Of a stretch of DNA of 64,000 bases, positions 17,854 through 26,655 are shown piece by piece; position 1 is the stretch's first letter, and every line of letters begins with the position of its first letter. The stretch is from assembly GCA_905196835.1 (NCBI GenBank), contig CAJJWN010000013.1, forward strand, positions 10,838 through 74,837, read 5' to 3'. The notes under the pieces are model-generated. The model made no database searches and had not been told where the DNA came from. It was given only the letters and a program-made list of their open reading frames with translations. This DNA is from an uncultured Prevotella sp. (GTDB lineage Bacteria; Bacteroidota; Bacteroidia; Bacteroidales; Bacteroidaceae). The position numbers and the translations under genes were made by a program.

Positions 17854-18633
17854 ATGAGCACAGTAATCTATCCATCACCTATCTTCGGACCTGTACACAG
17901 CCGCCGCCTCGGCCTCTCTCTGGGCATAAACCTTATGCCAGCAGACGGCAAGGTGTGCACATTCGACTGCATATACTGCGAATGCGGCTTCAACGCCGAC
18001 CACCGTCCACGACAGAAAAGGCCGTCACGCGAGGAAGTTGCGGCCGCCTTAGAGCAAAAACTTAAAGACATGCAAGCCGACGGAAGGCTGCCCGACGTGC
18101 TCACGTTCGCAGGCAACGGCGAGCCGACAGCGCATCCGCAATTCGCCGGAATAATAGACGACACGCTGCGCCTGCGCGACCGTTACTGCCCCAAAGCCAA
18201 GGTGTCGGTGCTCAGCAACGCCACGATGGCAATGCGCCCGGAGGTTCATGCCGCCCTCGAACGCGTTGACAACAACATCCTGAAGCTTGACACCGTAAGC
18301 CAGGAATACATCAACCGCGTGAACAGACCCACCTACCCCACCTACAACGTGCAGGAAATCATCGAGACAATACGCTCGTTCCGAGGCCACGCCATAGTGC
18401 AGACGATGTTCATGCGCGGCACGATTGACGGCCAAGACGTTGACAACACCGGCGAGGAATACGTCCGCCCGTGGCTCGAAGCGGTAAAACACATCGCCCC
18501 GAAGCAGGTCATGATATACACCATCGACCGCGAAACGCCCGACCACGACCTGCGCAAAGCCGCCCCGTCCATGCTCGACGCCATCCGCGACCGCGTACTG
18601 GCGATGGGCATACCCTGCTCGGCGGCGTACTGA
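17854..18633 (+). CDS. Radical SAM protein
   Basis: A 259-residue cytosolic enzyme. The cluster motif CTFDCIYC (Cys-x3-Cys-x2-Cys, near residues 30-37) binds the 4Fe-4S cluster that cleaves S-adenosylmethionine, and FAGNGEPTAHP near residue 88 is the glycine-rich SAM-binding region. The substrate is not evident; similar stand-alone proteins are common in Bacteroidetes. The start at 17854 is preceded by AAGGAGAC; an upstream in-frame ATG at 17776 lies inside the terminator of the previous gene and is rejected. The last 60 or so bases of the gene recur, diverged, downstream of the next gene. Confidence 0.88.
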   Translation: MSTVIYPSPIFGPVHSRRLGLSLGINLMPADGKVCTFDCIYCECGFNADHRPRQKRPSREEVAAALEQKLKDMQADGRLPDVLTFAGNGEPTAHPQFAGIIDDTLRLRDRYCPKAKVSVLSNATMAMRPEVHAALERVDNNILKLDTVSQEYINRVNRPTYPTYNVQEIIETIRSFRGHAIVQTMFMRGTIDGQDVDNTGEEYVRPWLEAVKHIAPKQVMIYTIDRETPDHDLRKAAPSMLDAIRDRVLAMGIPCSAAY

Positions 18634-18689
18634 GAAAGTGAAGAATTAAGAATTAAGAGTTAAGAAAATTTGCCTTGAAAGCGTCTAAC

Positions 18690-18974
18690 ATGAAAGCTAA
18701 TTCAAACGCACAACCAACAGACACATCGGTAAACGTCTTGATGATTAACTCACAAGGCATGATGCTCTCCGTCCAAGGGAACGACTACTTCGTGTCATAC
18801 AACCGCGTGCCGTGGCTCCGCGACGCCCGCATAAGCAGCGCACTGAACGTCCGCATGGCCGGACAGAACGCAATAGAATGGCCCGACCTCGACGTTGACC
18901 TTGAAATAGAGAGCCTCATACATCCCGAATGCTATCCCTTAGTGATGAAAAGGTCGTCGCTGGATGTGCTGTAA
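18690..18974 (+). CDS. DUF2442-like small protein
   Basis: A 94-residue protein without a signal peptide. The pattern of a short beta-rich N-terminal half (VNVLMINSQGMMLSVQGNDYFVSYNRVPWL) followed by IEWPDLDVDLEIESLIHPECYPLV fits DUF2442, small proteins often found near toxin-antitoxin or regulatory genes. Its function is unknown. The ATG at 18690 is preferred over a TTG at 18675. No clear ribosome binding site is visible. It sits between the radical SAM gene and a second, diverged copy of that gene's 3' end. Confidence 0.65.
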   Translation: MKANSNAQPTDTSVNVLMINSQGMMLSVQGNDYFVSYNRVPWLRDARISSALNVRMAGQNAIEWPDLDVDLEIESLIHPECYPLVMKRSSLDVL

Positions 18975-18982
18975 ACACCGCA

Positions 18983-19070
18983 TCGTCCGTGCTCGACACC
19001 ATCCGCGACCGCGTCATAGCGACGGGCATTCCGTGCTCGGCGGCGTACTGAAAGAGTGAAGAATTAAGAG
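18983..19070 (+). pseudogene. Remnant copy of the radical SAM 3' end
   Basis: The bases here translate, in the matching frame, as SVLDTIRDRVIATGIPCSAAY and stop, against SMLDAIRDRVLAMGIPCSAAY at the end of the radical SAM gene (18568-18633). The similarity continues past the stop codon into the GTGAAGAATTAAGA stretch. Only about 85 bases are present, with no start and no cluster motif. It is either a relic of a tandem paralogue or the scar of an insertion of the DUF2442 gene. Confidence 0.8.
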
Positions 19071-19088
19071 CGAATGGTGAAGAAACAG

Positions 19089-19124
19089 AGTGCGTGTCTT
19101 GCTTATCAAGACACGCACTTTTTG
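19089..19124 (+). terminator. Intrinsic terminator, 13-bp perfect stem
   Basis: The arms 19089-19101 and 19107-19119 pair perfectly around a 5-nt loop and are followed by a T-run. It ends the radical SAM / DUF2442 unit. Confidence 0.85.
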
Positions 19125-19489
19125 TATTATGACACGACACGGATAAGCCTATACGGCAACACGGGATGACATTTGAATAATGGCAGAAAAACAATCTGCA
19201 TATTTTCTGCCAATTCCCTACACCTGACCCACGTCAACATCTGCCGCTTCATGCTTGACAATTGTCAACCATCGCAGGCAAATGTTAATTCAGGATTTCG
19301 TGATGAACCAGACGAAAAACGGGCGTTATTCGGTCAAAACATGTCATTCTTACTGGCAGCAGGACGCTGCTTAGCTCCGACAGAACGACGTATTTTCACA
19401 TCATTTTACCAAATACAGAGGTTATTTCATATTTATTCACACGCAGAATAGCGGTCGGCAAGGCCATGTCAACGGTATTCTGACATACC

Positions 19490-19577
19490 CAAAGGCGGTC
19501 TTTAAGGATGCAAAAGACGGTCTTTTGCATCCTTAAAGGCCGCAAACGGCATGGATAAAGGCCGTCAATGCGGCGGG
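19490..19577. repeat. 22-bp-period repeat array, four units
   Basis: Cores start at 19490, 19512, 19534 and 19556. Around core 2 the dyad symmetry extends through both linkers to about 35 bp with only a central mismatch. The remainder of 18975-19862 shows no gene; it is AT-rich, with the terminator at 19089. Confidence 0.85.
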
Positions 19578-19830
19578 TGGAAGGCGTGTTCGCCGCGACC
19601 TATGGCCGTTTTCAAGCGTTTAAAATGTTAATATTAACATTCCGAGCCATTACATTTAACATTCCAAGAAACCACGCCGCGCACGCCGACAGGCCGGCAC
19701 GCGCTCCGCCGTAGACGTGAAAGCACAGCCTATGCCGCGGCAAGCCTTTTCGTCAGACTCCACGACAAAGGCCACGGCTAAAACATCCACATTTATTAAT
19801 CCTTCATTCTTAAATCTTTGGAAAAAGCAC

Positions 19831-19838
19831 TACCTTTG
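19831..19838 (+). promoter_or_regulatory. -7 box of the CCA-adding enzyme promoter
   Basis: TACCTTTG, 24 bp before the ATG at 19863. Confidence 0.6.
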
Positions 19839-19862
19839 CAGCCGCGTTAAACTTTTATTAAG

Positions 19863-21287
19863 ATGAGGATGCTTTCAGACGCCGAACTGGCGCAGCTTTT
19901 AGATAAAGACATATTCCATAAAATATCGGAAACGGCCGACCGGCTCGGCCTTGAATGCTACGTGGTGGGGGGCTACGTGCGCGACCTTTTCCTCGAACGG
20001 CCGTCCAACGACATCGACGTCGTCGTGGTGGGCAGCGGCATAAGCATGGCCGAGGCGCTGAAAAAGCAGCTCGGAGGGCGCGCCCACCTGTCCGTATTCC
20101 GCAACTTCGGGACGGCGCAGGTGAAGTACGGCGGCCTTGAAATAGAGTTCGTCGGCGCGCGCAAGGAGAGCTACAGCCACGACTCGCGCAAGCCGGTAGT
20201 GGAGGACGGCACGCTGGAGGACGACCAGAACCGCCGCGACTTCACCATCAACGCCCTCGCCGTGTGCCTCAACCGGGCGCGCTTCGGCGAGCTGGTTGAC
20301 CCCTTCGACGGACTGGCCGACCTCGAGGACGGCATCATACGCACGCCGCTCGACCCCGACATCACATTCTCTGACGACCCCCTGCGCATGTTGCGGTGCG
20401 TCCGCTTCGCCGCGCAGCTCAACTTCTTCATCGAAGACGAGACGTTTGACGCCCTCACGCGCAACGCCGACCGCATCAAGATAATCAGCGGCGAGCGCGT
20501 GCAGGAGGAGCTTAACAAAATAATGATGACCGCCACGCCGAGCAAAGGCCTTGTCGAACTGTACCGCTGCGGACTGCTGCCGCGGCTGCTGCCGGAGCTT
20601 ACCGCCCTCGACATTGTGGAGAAGCGCAACGGCCGGGCGCACAAAAACAACTTCTACCACACGCTCGAAGTGCTCGACAACGTAAGCCGACACTCCGACA
20701 ACCTGTGGCTGCGCTGGGCCGCGCTACTGCACGACATAGGCAAGCCCAAGACCAAACGGTGGAACAACGCGCTCGGATGGACGTTCCACAACCATAACTT
20801 CGTGGGGGCGAAAATGGTGCCCGACATCTTCCGCAGACTGAAACTGCCCATGGACGCGAAGATGAAATACGTACGCAAACTCGTAGACCTGCACATGCGC
20901 CCCATAGTAATAGCCGACGAGGTGGTGACCGACAGCGCTGTGCGCCGCCTGCTCAACGACGCCGGCGACGACATAGACGACCTCATGACGCTGTGCGAGG
21001 CCGACATAACCAGCAAGAACGAAGGCCGCAAGAAGCACTTTCTCGAGAACTTCCGCATAGTCCGCTCCAAGCTGCACGACCTCAAGGAGAAGGACTACAA
21101 GCGGCTCTTGCAGCCCTGCATAGACGGCAACGAAATCATGAGCATGTTCAACCTGAAGCCGTCACACGAGGTTGGCGAGCTGAAAAAATACCTGAAAGAC
21201 GCCGTGCTCGACAACCGCGTGCCCAACGAGCGCAAGCCTCTGATGGCGCTGCTCATGGAGAAGGCAAAGGAAATGGGGCTGGCGTAA
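19863..21287 (+). CDS. cca: CCA-adding tRNA nucleotidyltransferase (HD domain type)
   Basis: Adds or repairs the 3'-CCA of tRNAs in the cytosol. The 474-residue protein has the class II nucleotidyltransferase head (YVVGGYVRDLFLERPSNDIDVVVVG near residues 28-52, with the DxD metal pair), the RRDFTINAL motif near 123, neck and body regions, and an HD hydrolase domain (WAALLHDIGKPKT near 290). The length suits the poly(A) polymerase/CCA branch fused to HD. It is relevant here that the tRNA-Pro gene at 46072 does not encode CCA. The start at ATG 19863 fits the promoter. Confidence 0.93.
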   Translation: MRMLSDAELAQLLDKDIFHKISETADRLGLECYVVGGYVRDLFLERPSNDIDVVVVGSGISMAEALKKQLGGRAHLSVFRNFGTAQVKYGGLEIEFVGARKESYSHDSRKPVVEDGTLEDDQNRRDFTINALAVCLNRARFGELVDPFDGLADLEDGIIRTPLDPDITFSDDPLRMLRCVRFAAQLNFFIEDETFDALTRNADRIKIISGERVQEELNKIMMTATPSKGLVELYRCGLLPRLLPELTALDIVEKRNGRAHKNNFYHTLEVLDNVSRHSDNLWLRWAALLHDIGKPKTKRWNNALGWTFHNHNFVGAKMVPDIFRRLKLPMDAKMKYVRKLVDLHMRPIVIADEVVTDSAVRRLLNDAGDDIDDLMTLCEADITSKNEGRKKHFLENFRIVRSKLHDLKEKDYKRLLQPCIDGNEIMSMFNLKPSHEVGELKKYLKDAVLDNRVPNERKPLMALLMEKAKEMGLA

Positions 21288-21340
21288 AAGCCCTAAAAGC
21301 GTTTAAATACTTTTCAAAAACAACGTTTTGCAAAATAAAA

Positions 21341-21388
21341 GAACGGCATTTCACTAAACTTCTGACAGTTTAAGAAACGCCGTTCCTT
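21341..21388. terminator. Bidirectional hairpin between cca and fecR
   Basis: GAACGGCATTTC at 21341-21352 pairs with 21374-21385 (one mismatch), with an inner AAACT/AGTTT stem. T-rich and A-rich flanks on either side suit termination of both convergent genes. Confidence 0.75.
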
Positions 21389-21409
21389 GTTATTTTATAT
21401 TATTGTTTA

Positions 21410-22384
21410 TTACCGTTTTTCTGAAATACAGACCCTCTTCCCGTCGTAACTGAACGCCGCAGCGCCCATGTCGTTAAGTGCTTCGACGACCTGTTGCAGG
21501 CTCATCGAGCGCGGGATGTTGAAGTGTACACGCACGTCGAGCGGCTTACGCGAGACGAAAACCACGCTTACGTTGTACCACGCGCCAACCTCTCGCATCA
21601 CGTCTTCAAGCCGCGCGTTGTCGAAACAGAACATACCGCGGCTCCATCCGGCGGCGGCCTGCAAGTCGGCCGGCGACACCCGTATGCCCCGTTTGCCCGA
21701 GAGCACGGCCTGATAGCCGGGCTTCAGTGTCTCCGCAAGGTCTCCGTCGGCATCGCATACCTGCACCTTGCCGCTGTAAAGCGTCACCTTGCGGCTTGCA
21801 CCAGGGTATGTGCTGACATCGAACACGGTGCCGAGAACGCGGGCATCAAGCCCTTCCGCATGTACGGTAAACGGCCTTTTATTGTCGTGCCGCACGTCAA
21901 ACCGCGCCATGCCGACGAGCTTCACTTCCCTTGCCGGTTTACCGTTGAAGTCCTTTTCATATTCAAGACGCGAGCCTGCGCCGAGCAAAACGTGCGTGCC
22001 GTCAGGCAAAACGACGGGCTGAACGGTAGCCGCCGGGGTGCTTACGGTAACACGTCCGCCGCTCTCCGACTGCTCCACGCCTTGCGGAACGTCCATTGCG
22101 GCAAACGCTTCGACGGCATCTCCCGGTGTGGAAAGCCGTTGCCAAGGCAGCAATACGGCTACCAAAGCCACGGCGGCAACCGCCACCGCAGTCCATATGG
22201 CAGCCCTGACGGTGCGGCGGCGACGGCCTTTTGCACGGTGCTTGGCCGCAAACTCCACCCATGCAGCCTGCGTATCGCCGTCTTGCGGCATGTCGCCAGT
22301 GGCCTCGCCGAGGACACAAAGCAGGTCAAGGTCGGCCTCGCTGAAGTCGGTGTCGTGTCTTTTCACATTGTCGTTCATTGTCAT
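21410..22384 (-). CDS. FecR family anti-sigma factor
   Basis: A 324-residue inner membrane protein: a cytoplasmic N-terminal part (about 1-55), one membrane helix (about 57-80, AAIWTAVAVAAVALVAVLL), a periplasmic FecR domain (about 115-215, with HVLLGAGSRLEYEKDF) and a C-terminal DUF4974-like domain (about 255-320). It should hold the ECF sigma factor encoded just upstream, and receive a signal from a TonB receptor with an STN domain. Its ATG overlaps the sigma stop by four bases, so the two are translationally coupled. Confidence 0.92.
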   Translation of the reverse strand: MTMNDNVKRHDTDFSEADLDLLCVLGEATGDMPQDGDTQAAWVEFAAKHRAKGRRRRTVRAAIWTAVAVAAVALVAVLLPWQRLSTPGDAVEAFAAMDVPQGVEQSESGGRVTVSTPAATVQPVVLPDGTHVLLGAGSRLEYEKDFNGKPAREVKLVGMARFDVRHDNKRPFTVHAEGLDARVLGTVFDVSTYPGASRKVTLYSGKVQVCDADGDLAETLKPGYQAVLSGKRGIRVSPADLQAAAGWSRGMFCFDNARLEDVMREVGAWYNVSVVFVSRKPLDVRVHFNIPRSMSLQQVVEALNDMGAAAFSYDGKRVCISEKR

Positions 22385-22890
22385 TCCTCCCGTCTTTCGA
22401 TTTCTTCGCGCATCATGCGCAGTGCTTTCCGTATGTGTTTCTTCACCGTTTCAGGGCTTATGCCGAGGCTGTCGGCGGCCTGCCTGTGGGTAAGATGGCG
22501 GTAATAACACATGTTTATAATGCTCCGTGTAGGCTCTTCAAGGCGCGCGGCCACGGCCTCCGCCATGCTTAGCAGACGTTCGCGCTCGCGGCTTTCGGCC
22601 TCTGTCACAGGCTGTAACACCGCCGCCAGCGCGGCGGAATGCCTGCGCTCAACGTCCCGGTGCTTAAGCCTTAGCACGCAGGCGTTGTGCACGCACGTCC
22701 TAAGCCACGCTGCCTGGCGGCTCTGGTCGATGTCGCCGAAGCGCCGCCAGGCCGTCTCCATCACGTCGGAAACGATGTCGCGTGCCTCGTCCTCGTCGCC
22801 CGTCATCTGCACGGCAAGCCTTACCAGGCGCGGATAATGGGCGCAGAACATGCGGCGGAACGGCTCTATTTTATCGTCATCGGTATCCAT
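22381..22890 (-). CDS. ECF-type RNA polymerase sigma factor
   Basis: A 169-residue sigma-70 family protein of ECF size. Region 2 (about 10-75) has YPRLVRLAVQMTGDEDEARDIVSDVM; region 4 (about 115-165) ends in the helix-turn-helix RQAADSLGISPETVKKHIRKAL. It lies between a TonB receptor gene (61-bp gap) and fecR (ATGA overlap), which marks it as a cell-surface signalling sigma factor. Its regulon presumably includes this unit. Confidence 0.93.
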   Translation of the reverse strand: MDTDDDKIEPFRRMFCAHYPRLVRLAVQMTGDEDEARDIVSDVMETAWRRFGDIDQSRQAAWLRTCVHNACVLRLKHRDVERRHSAALAAVLQPVTEAESRERERLLSMAEAVAARLEEPTRSIINMCYYRHLTHRQAADSLGISPETVKKHIRKALRMMREEIERREE

Positions 22891-22950
22891 TCATTCCGTA
22901 AAAAGTGGTTTCTGGCCGCAAAGTTAGCCATTATCCGCAAGACGGAAGCA

Positions 22951-25530
22951 TCAAAGACGCTGTTTCTCACTCTGTCCGGCACCGCGTCCGCGGTACTTGC
23001 TCTTCGTGGCGTTGAACGTATATGTAAGGTTAAGCTCCACGCGCCGGTAGTCGCGGTGGTTGTCGCTCGACGAATAGGTGCGGTCACCGTAGCCGGTGAA
23101 AGGATAGTAACGCGTGTTGAAAACGTCCTTTACGTTGAGTGCGAGCTTGAGCGACTTGTCCTTGAAAAACGTCTTTACGACGCGCAAATCGACATACCCC
23201 ACAGGCCGCTTTATGGCGTAGCTCGACCTTGAATAGAAGTTGTAGCACCCGTAAAGGCGCACCATCCAGCCGTGGTTGAACGTCAAGAAGTTGTTGAGAC
23301 TAAGCGTAATGCGCGGCTCGTTCCAGTGTTTCGTTATGCCGAGGCAGCGCGCATCGGCGTCATACCAGTCAATATCGGCCTGGAAGTTGGGCTGCCACAG
23401 GCCGATTTTGGGCGTTAGAGAGAGCGCGGCACCATACTGCCGGGTGTGCGGAATGCTTGCCATGGTCTGAAGCATGACGCCCGGATGCGCAGTGTCGTCA
23501 TATGGTTTGTAATACGTTGTGTACATGTTCTGCGTGTAGTCGAACCATAAGTTCAACGTGACCCACCGCCATCCGCCCAGCAGCGAGACGTAGTTGTGCT
23601 TCTGCGGCACGAGATTCGGGTCGCCGCTTGAGTACAGATACTTGCTTGAATAGCTTGTCGCGCTCGACAGCATACGGTACGACGGACTAAGCTTCATCAG
23701 CCTGTAAGACAGCGAAAGGCTGAAGTCGCCGTGCTGATAGTCAACCGATGCCGAGGGCAGCAGGTCGTTGTAGGTAGGGCTTTGACCGCCGTTGAACACG
23801 CCGGACTCGAAGTATTGCGTGCGCTGATGCTCGTAGCGAAGGCCCGCCGTGAGGCTAAACTTACCCAGGGGCAGACTGTAATCGGCGAAGGCGGAATAGT
23901 AAGACTGGCGCAGATGGTCGTCGGCGTCGGCCGAAAAGCCGCTCTGCGTGAAGCAGTCTCGCCGGTCGGTAAAGGTCTCCTCCGTGCCGACGGCAAGCTG
24001 CCCCTTGCCTATTTGGCGCGAAAGCACCAGTTTAACAGCGTACAGTTTGTTCTCAACGTCGTTGACCGACGAGGCGTCAGTAACGCCGCCATACATCACA
24101 TCCTGCCCCGTATGGCTGTCAGACGTATAGTAATCGGCGTTGAAGTCAATGCCCCAAGGGCCGAACGTGGCGTTGTAATAAGCGTTGACGGAGTGGCTCC
24201 AACCGGCCGTCATTTCCATCGTTGACAGAGAGTTAAGCTCCTCGACCAGCTCGCCGTCGCGGCTTACCACGGTGTTTCCGCTCCGCCTGGAGCGCGCCGT
24301 GCCGAGCAGTTTGCCGGGAACGTAACGCACGCCGAACGACTGGCGCGCGTCAGGCTCGTAGTTGAAGCCTATTTCTCCGCGGAAGTTGGCGTTGCGGTCG
24401 GTGCCCGAATTATGGATTGCGGTGCGCCAAGTGGACGACGTCCACATGGTAGTATTCGTCGTGGACGAGCTATAATCGTTGTTTTCAAAGAAGTGTCCGC
24501 GCACGAAAATGTCAAGTCCGCCAGTGCGGTAGTTGAACGAAAGCCCCTCGTTGCCGCGCCCGTTGCGGCCCTGCGACCAGTTGGCTACGGCCTGTCCGCT
24601 AAGCCCCTGCCCTCTCTTGCGCTTGGTCTTGAGGCGTATTACCGCGCCGGTTGACGACGAATAGCGCGCTCCCGGGTTCATTATTATCTCCGCCGAGAGC
24701 ACCTCGTCGGCCTGAAGCTGCTTCAGTTCGACGGCATCGCGCACCTTGCGGCTGTTGATGTAAACCTCCGCCGCGCCGCGTCCGATGACCTTGTAGCTGC
24801 CCTCCTCGCCCGTAACCATGGGCAGGCACGACAGCAGTTCGTCAGCCGAGCCGGTCAGAGCGAGCGGCGTTCCGGCCACGTTGGCCACCAACGTGCCGCC
24901 CCGGTGCTCTATCATCGGGCGGCCGTTGGTTACGGTTACGCCCTGCAAGAGGCGCGTGTCGCTCTCCAACTGGATATTGTTGACGCTGCGGCAGGGCGTG
25001 TAGGCCGTCTTGCAACCCACGAACGACACTTTGAGCAGGCACGGCGTGGAAGGCATGGAGGGGAAGGCGAACGTGCCGTCGGCCTCGGTCACGCATCCGG
25101 CCACATACGAAGAGTCGCGCCCGCGGAGCATAACCACGTTGGCAAAGCCCATGGGCCGCCCCTTAGAGTCGGTCACCCGGCCACGCACTCCGTAGTCTTT
25201 CATGCCCTTGCGGCTGTACTGCACCACGAAGTAACCGCTCCGCTCGATGTACGAGAAGGGTTTTCCCTTTAGCGCGGCGGCTATGGCTTCGGCCTCTGTC
25301 GCGCCCCGTACGGCCATCGTTACGCGGTAACGCTCGGTCTCCTTATAAGTAAAGAGTATGCTCTTGCCGCCCTGTTGCTCTATTAGTTTGAGTGCCTGCG
25401 GCAGCGGTTCGCCGGTCAGCGTCAGAGTGACGAGGCCGCCCTTGCCTGCGGCCTGTGCGCCAACGGCCATGCAGAAGGCGGCGAGCAGCGCGGCCACGAG
25501 CCGCATAGTTGTGATGATAATGCGTGTCAT
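22951..25530 (-). CDS. TonB-dependent transducer with STN domain
   Basis: An 859-residue outer membrane protein. After the signal peptide (about 1-27) comes an STN domain (about 32-105, VTLTLTGEPLPQALKLIEQQGG), the periplasmic part that talks to FecR. A carboxypeptidase-regulatory-like domain (about 112-195), a plug and an OMP_b-brl barrel follow. Its presence with sigma and FecR in one minus-strand unit makes a complete surface signalling system. The order is receptor, sigma, FecR; the more common order puts the regulators first. No SusD or substrate enzyme is adjacent, so the ligand is unknown. I see no clear -7 box upstream, which would suit control by the ECF factor. Confidence 0.9.
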   Translation of the reverse strand: MTRIIITTMRLVAALLAAFCMAVGAQAAGKGGLVTLTLTGEPLPQALKLIEQQGGKSILFTYKETERYRVTMAVRGATEAEAIAAALKGKPFSYIERSGYFVVQYSRKGMKDYGVRGRVTDSKGRPMGFANVVMLRGRDSSYVAGCVTEADGTFAFPSMPSTPCLLKVSFVGCKTAYTPCRSVNNIQLESDTRLLQGVTVTNGRPMIEHRGGTLVANVAGTPLALTGSADELLSCLPMVTGEEGSYKVIGRGAAEVYINSRKVRDAVELKQLQADEVLSAEIIMNPGARYSSSTGAVIRLKTKRKRGQGLSGQAVANWSQGRNGRGNEGLSFNYRTGGLDIFVRGHFFENNDYSSSTTNTTMWTSSTWRTAIHNSGTDRNANFRGEIGFNYEPDARQSFGVRYVPGKLLGTARSRRSGNTVVSRDGELVEELNSLSTMEMTAGWSHSVNAYYNATFGPWGIDFNADYYTSDSHTGQDVMYGGVTDASSVNDVENKLYAVKLVLSRQIGKGQLAVGTEETFTDRRDCFTQSGFSADADDHLRQSYYSAFADYSLPLGKFSLTAGLRYEHQRTQYFESGVFNGGQSPTYNDLLPSASVDYQHGDFSLSLSYRLMKLSPSYRMLSSATSYSSKYLYSSGDPNLVPQKHNYVSLLGGWRWVTLNLWFDYTQNMYTTYYKPYDDTAHPGVMLQTMASIPHTRQYGAALSLTPKIGLWQPNFQADIDWYDADARCLGITKHWNEPRITLSLNNFLTFNHGWMVRLYGCYNFYSRSSYAIKRPVGYVDLRVVKTFFKDKSLKLALNVKDVFNTRYYPFTGYGDRTYSSSDNHRDYRRVELNLTYTFNATKSKYRGRGAGQSEKQRL

Positions 25531-25731
25531 TGATGTGAATATTGTTACTGTTTATTATACAGCCAAGGGACGGAAAAGGGTACTGCGGACGGTTCTTTTT
25601 TGTCGTTTTTTAACGTTTCGAAAGGCTGTATGCAGCCATTTGAATGGATTTAAATTAACGTTCACATGATTAACCAGCAGTTCTGACGCATAAAACACAA
25701 TGTCTACTGAATGAACACGCCCTGCCTTTAG

Positions 25732-25861
25732 CCAGGCAGTGTGTAACCGTCATTCCGCGCTCCGACGCGGAATCCAGAAAACATCCATGGAGTTAAAGAG
25801 TGCAGGCTGCATACACTGGATTCCGCGTCGGAGCGCGGAATGACGGTTACCGACCGCCTGG
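25732..25861. repeat. Inverted repeat with GC-rich inner palindrome (copy 2)
   Basis: Arms 25743-25777 and 25816-25850 are exact 35-bp reverse complements carrying the same TTCCGCGCTCCGACGCGGAA palindrome as the element at 9436. Weaker pairing extends outward to 25732 and 25861. The 38-nt loop differs from copy 1. Confidence 0.9.
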
Positions 25862-26132
25862 ATTGAATCAGTGTGTGTCTGCAAATGCTACAATCAACGG
25901 TAAGTAAGAACACTATATGTCCATATACAAGAGCTGCTAACCGTCTTTTCCATTAACACTCGTTAGCCAAAATAACGCTTTGAAATGTTAATTAACAGTC
26001 GCGAATATGTCAATGATGACGGCAGGAACGGATTTCGGGACGAAAACGGGGCAAAAATTGAAGTTTACGTATTTACTTGTAAATCAACATATTACGGCAA
26101 AACAAAATTCCATCGGCGTTTCTACGTAATGC

Positions 26133-26286
26133 AAAAGGCCGTCAATCGCAAGGCGAAAGGCCGCCTTTTGCAACGCCGTTGACCGCTTTTTGCGTTGCCA
26201 TCAGCCGTGTTTTACGGTGCAATTAGCGGTATTTTGCATCGCGAACAGCCGTTTTTCGCTTCGCCGACAACCGTTTTTCATTCTGT
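26133..26286. repeat. 22-bp-period repeat array, seven units
   Basis: Cores start at 26133, 26155, 26177, 26199, 26221, 26243 and 26265. The linkers are mostly GCnnnGC. Downstream cores are more degenerate than the first two. It lies in the 1.1-kb divergent interval 25531-26655, which has no supportable gene but contains the element at 25732 and the efflux promoter. Confidence 0.85.
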
Positions 26287-26547
26287 TAACGGACACAACC
26301 GACGGCGCGTTTCGTAGTTTGGCAAGGCCTGAATGTTAACGAAATGACATGCCGATGTTAAATATTCAAAACACGGAAGAGTACATGTTACGGCGAGTGC
26401 GGGCGTGGCCGATTAGTCGGCAAGTCGCTTGTCCTGTTTTTCCCGCAGACTTGCCGAAATGCCCGTACACACGCGTTTCCCCACCAAAATAAAGTTAAAA
26501 CACGATAATTATCATTTAGACCTGTGGCAAAATACAATTATAATGTG

Positions 26548-26555
26548 TACATTTG
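26548..26555 (+). promoter_or_regulatory. -7 box of the RND efflux operon promoter
   Basis: TACATTTG. It would give a leader of about 95 nt before the ATG at 26656, long enough to hold regulatory structure; a GC-rich inverted stretch (CCGGGCG ... CGCCCGG, 26567-26603) lies within it. Confidence 0.55.
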
Positions 26556-26655
26556 CACTCCGAAAACCGGGCGAAAGAAAATAGTTTTCAGTATAGCCGC
26601 CCGGCATGGCATCAGCATTTAACAGAAAATCTCAAAATAGTTTGTATAAATAGGT

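Noticed and set aside
26560..26655. Attenuator or riboswitch in the efflux leader
   Set aside because: One GC-rich inverted stretch is visible but no T-run or known aptamer; left as a remark in the promoter entry.
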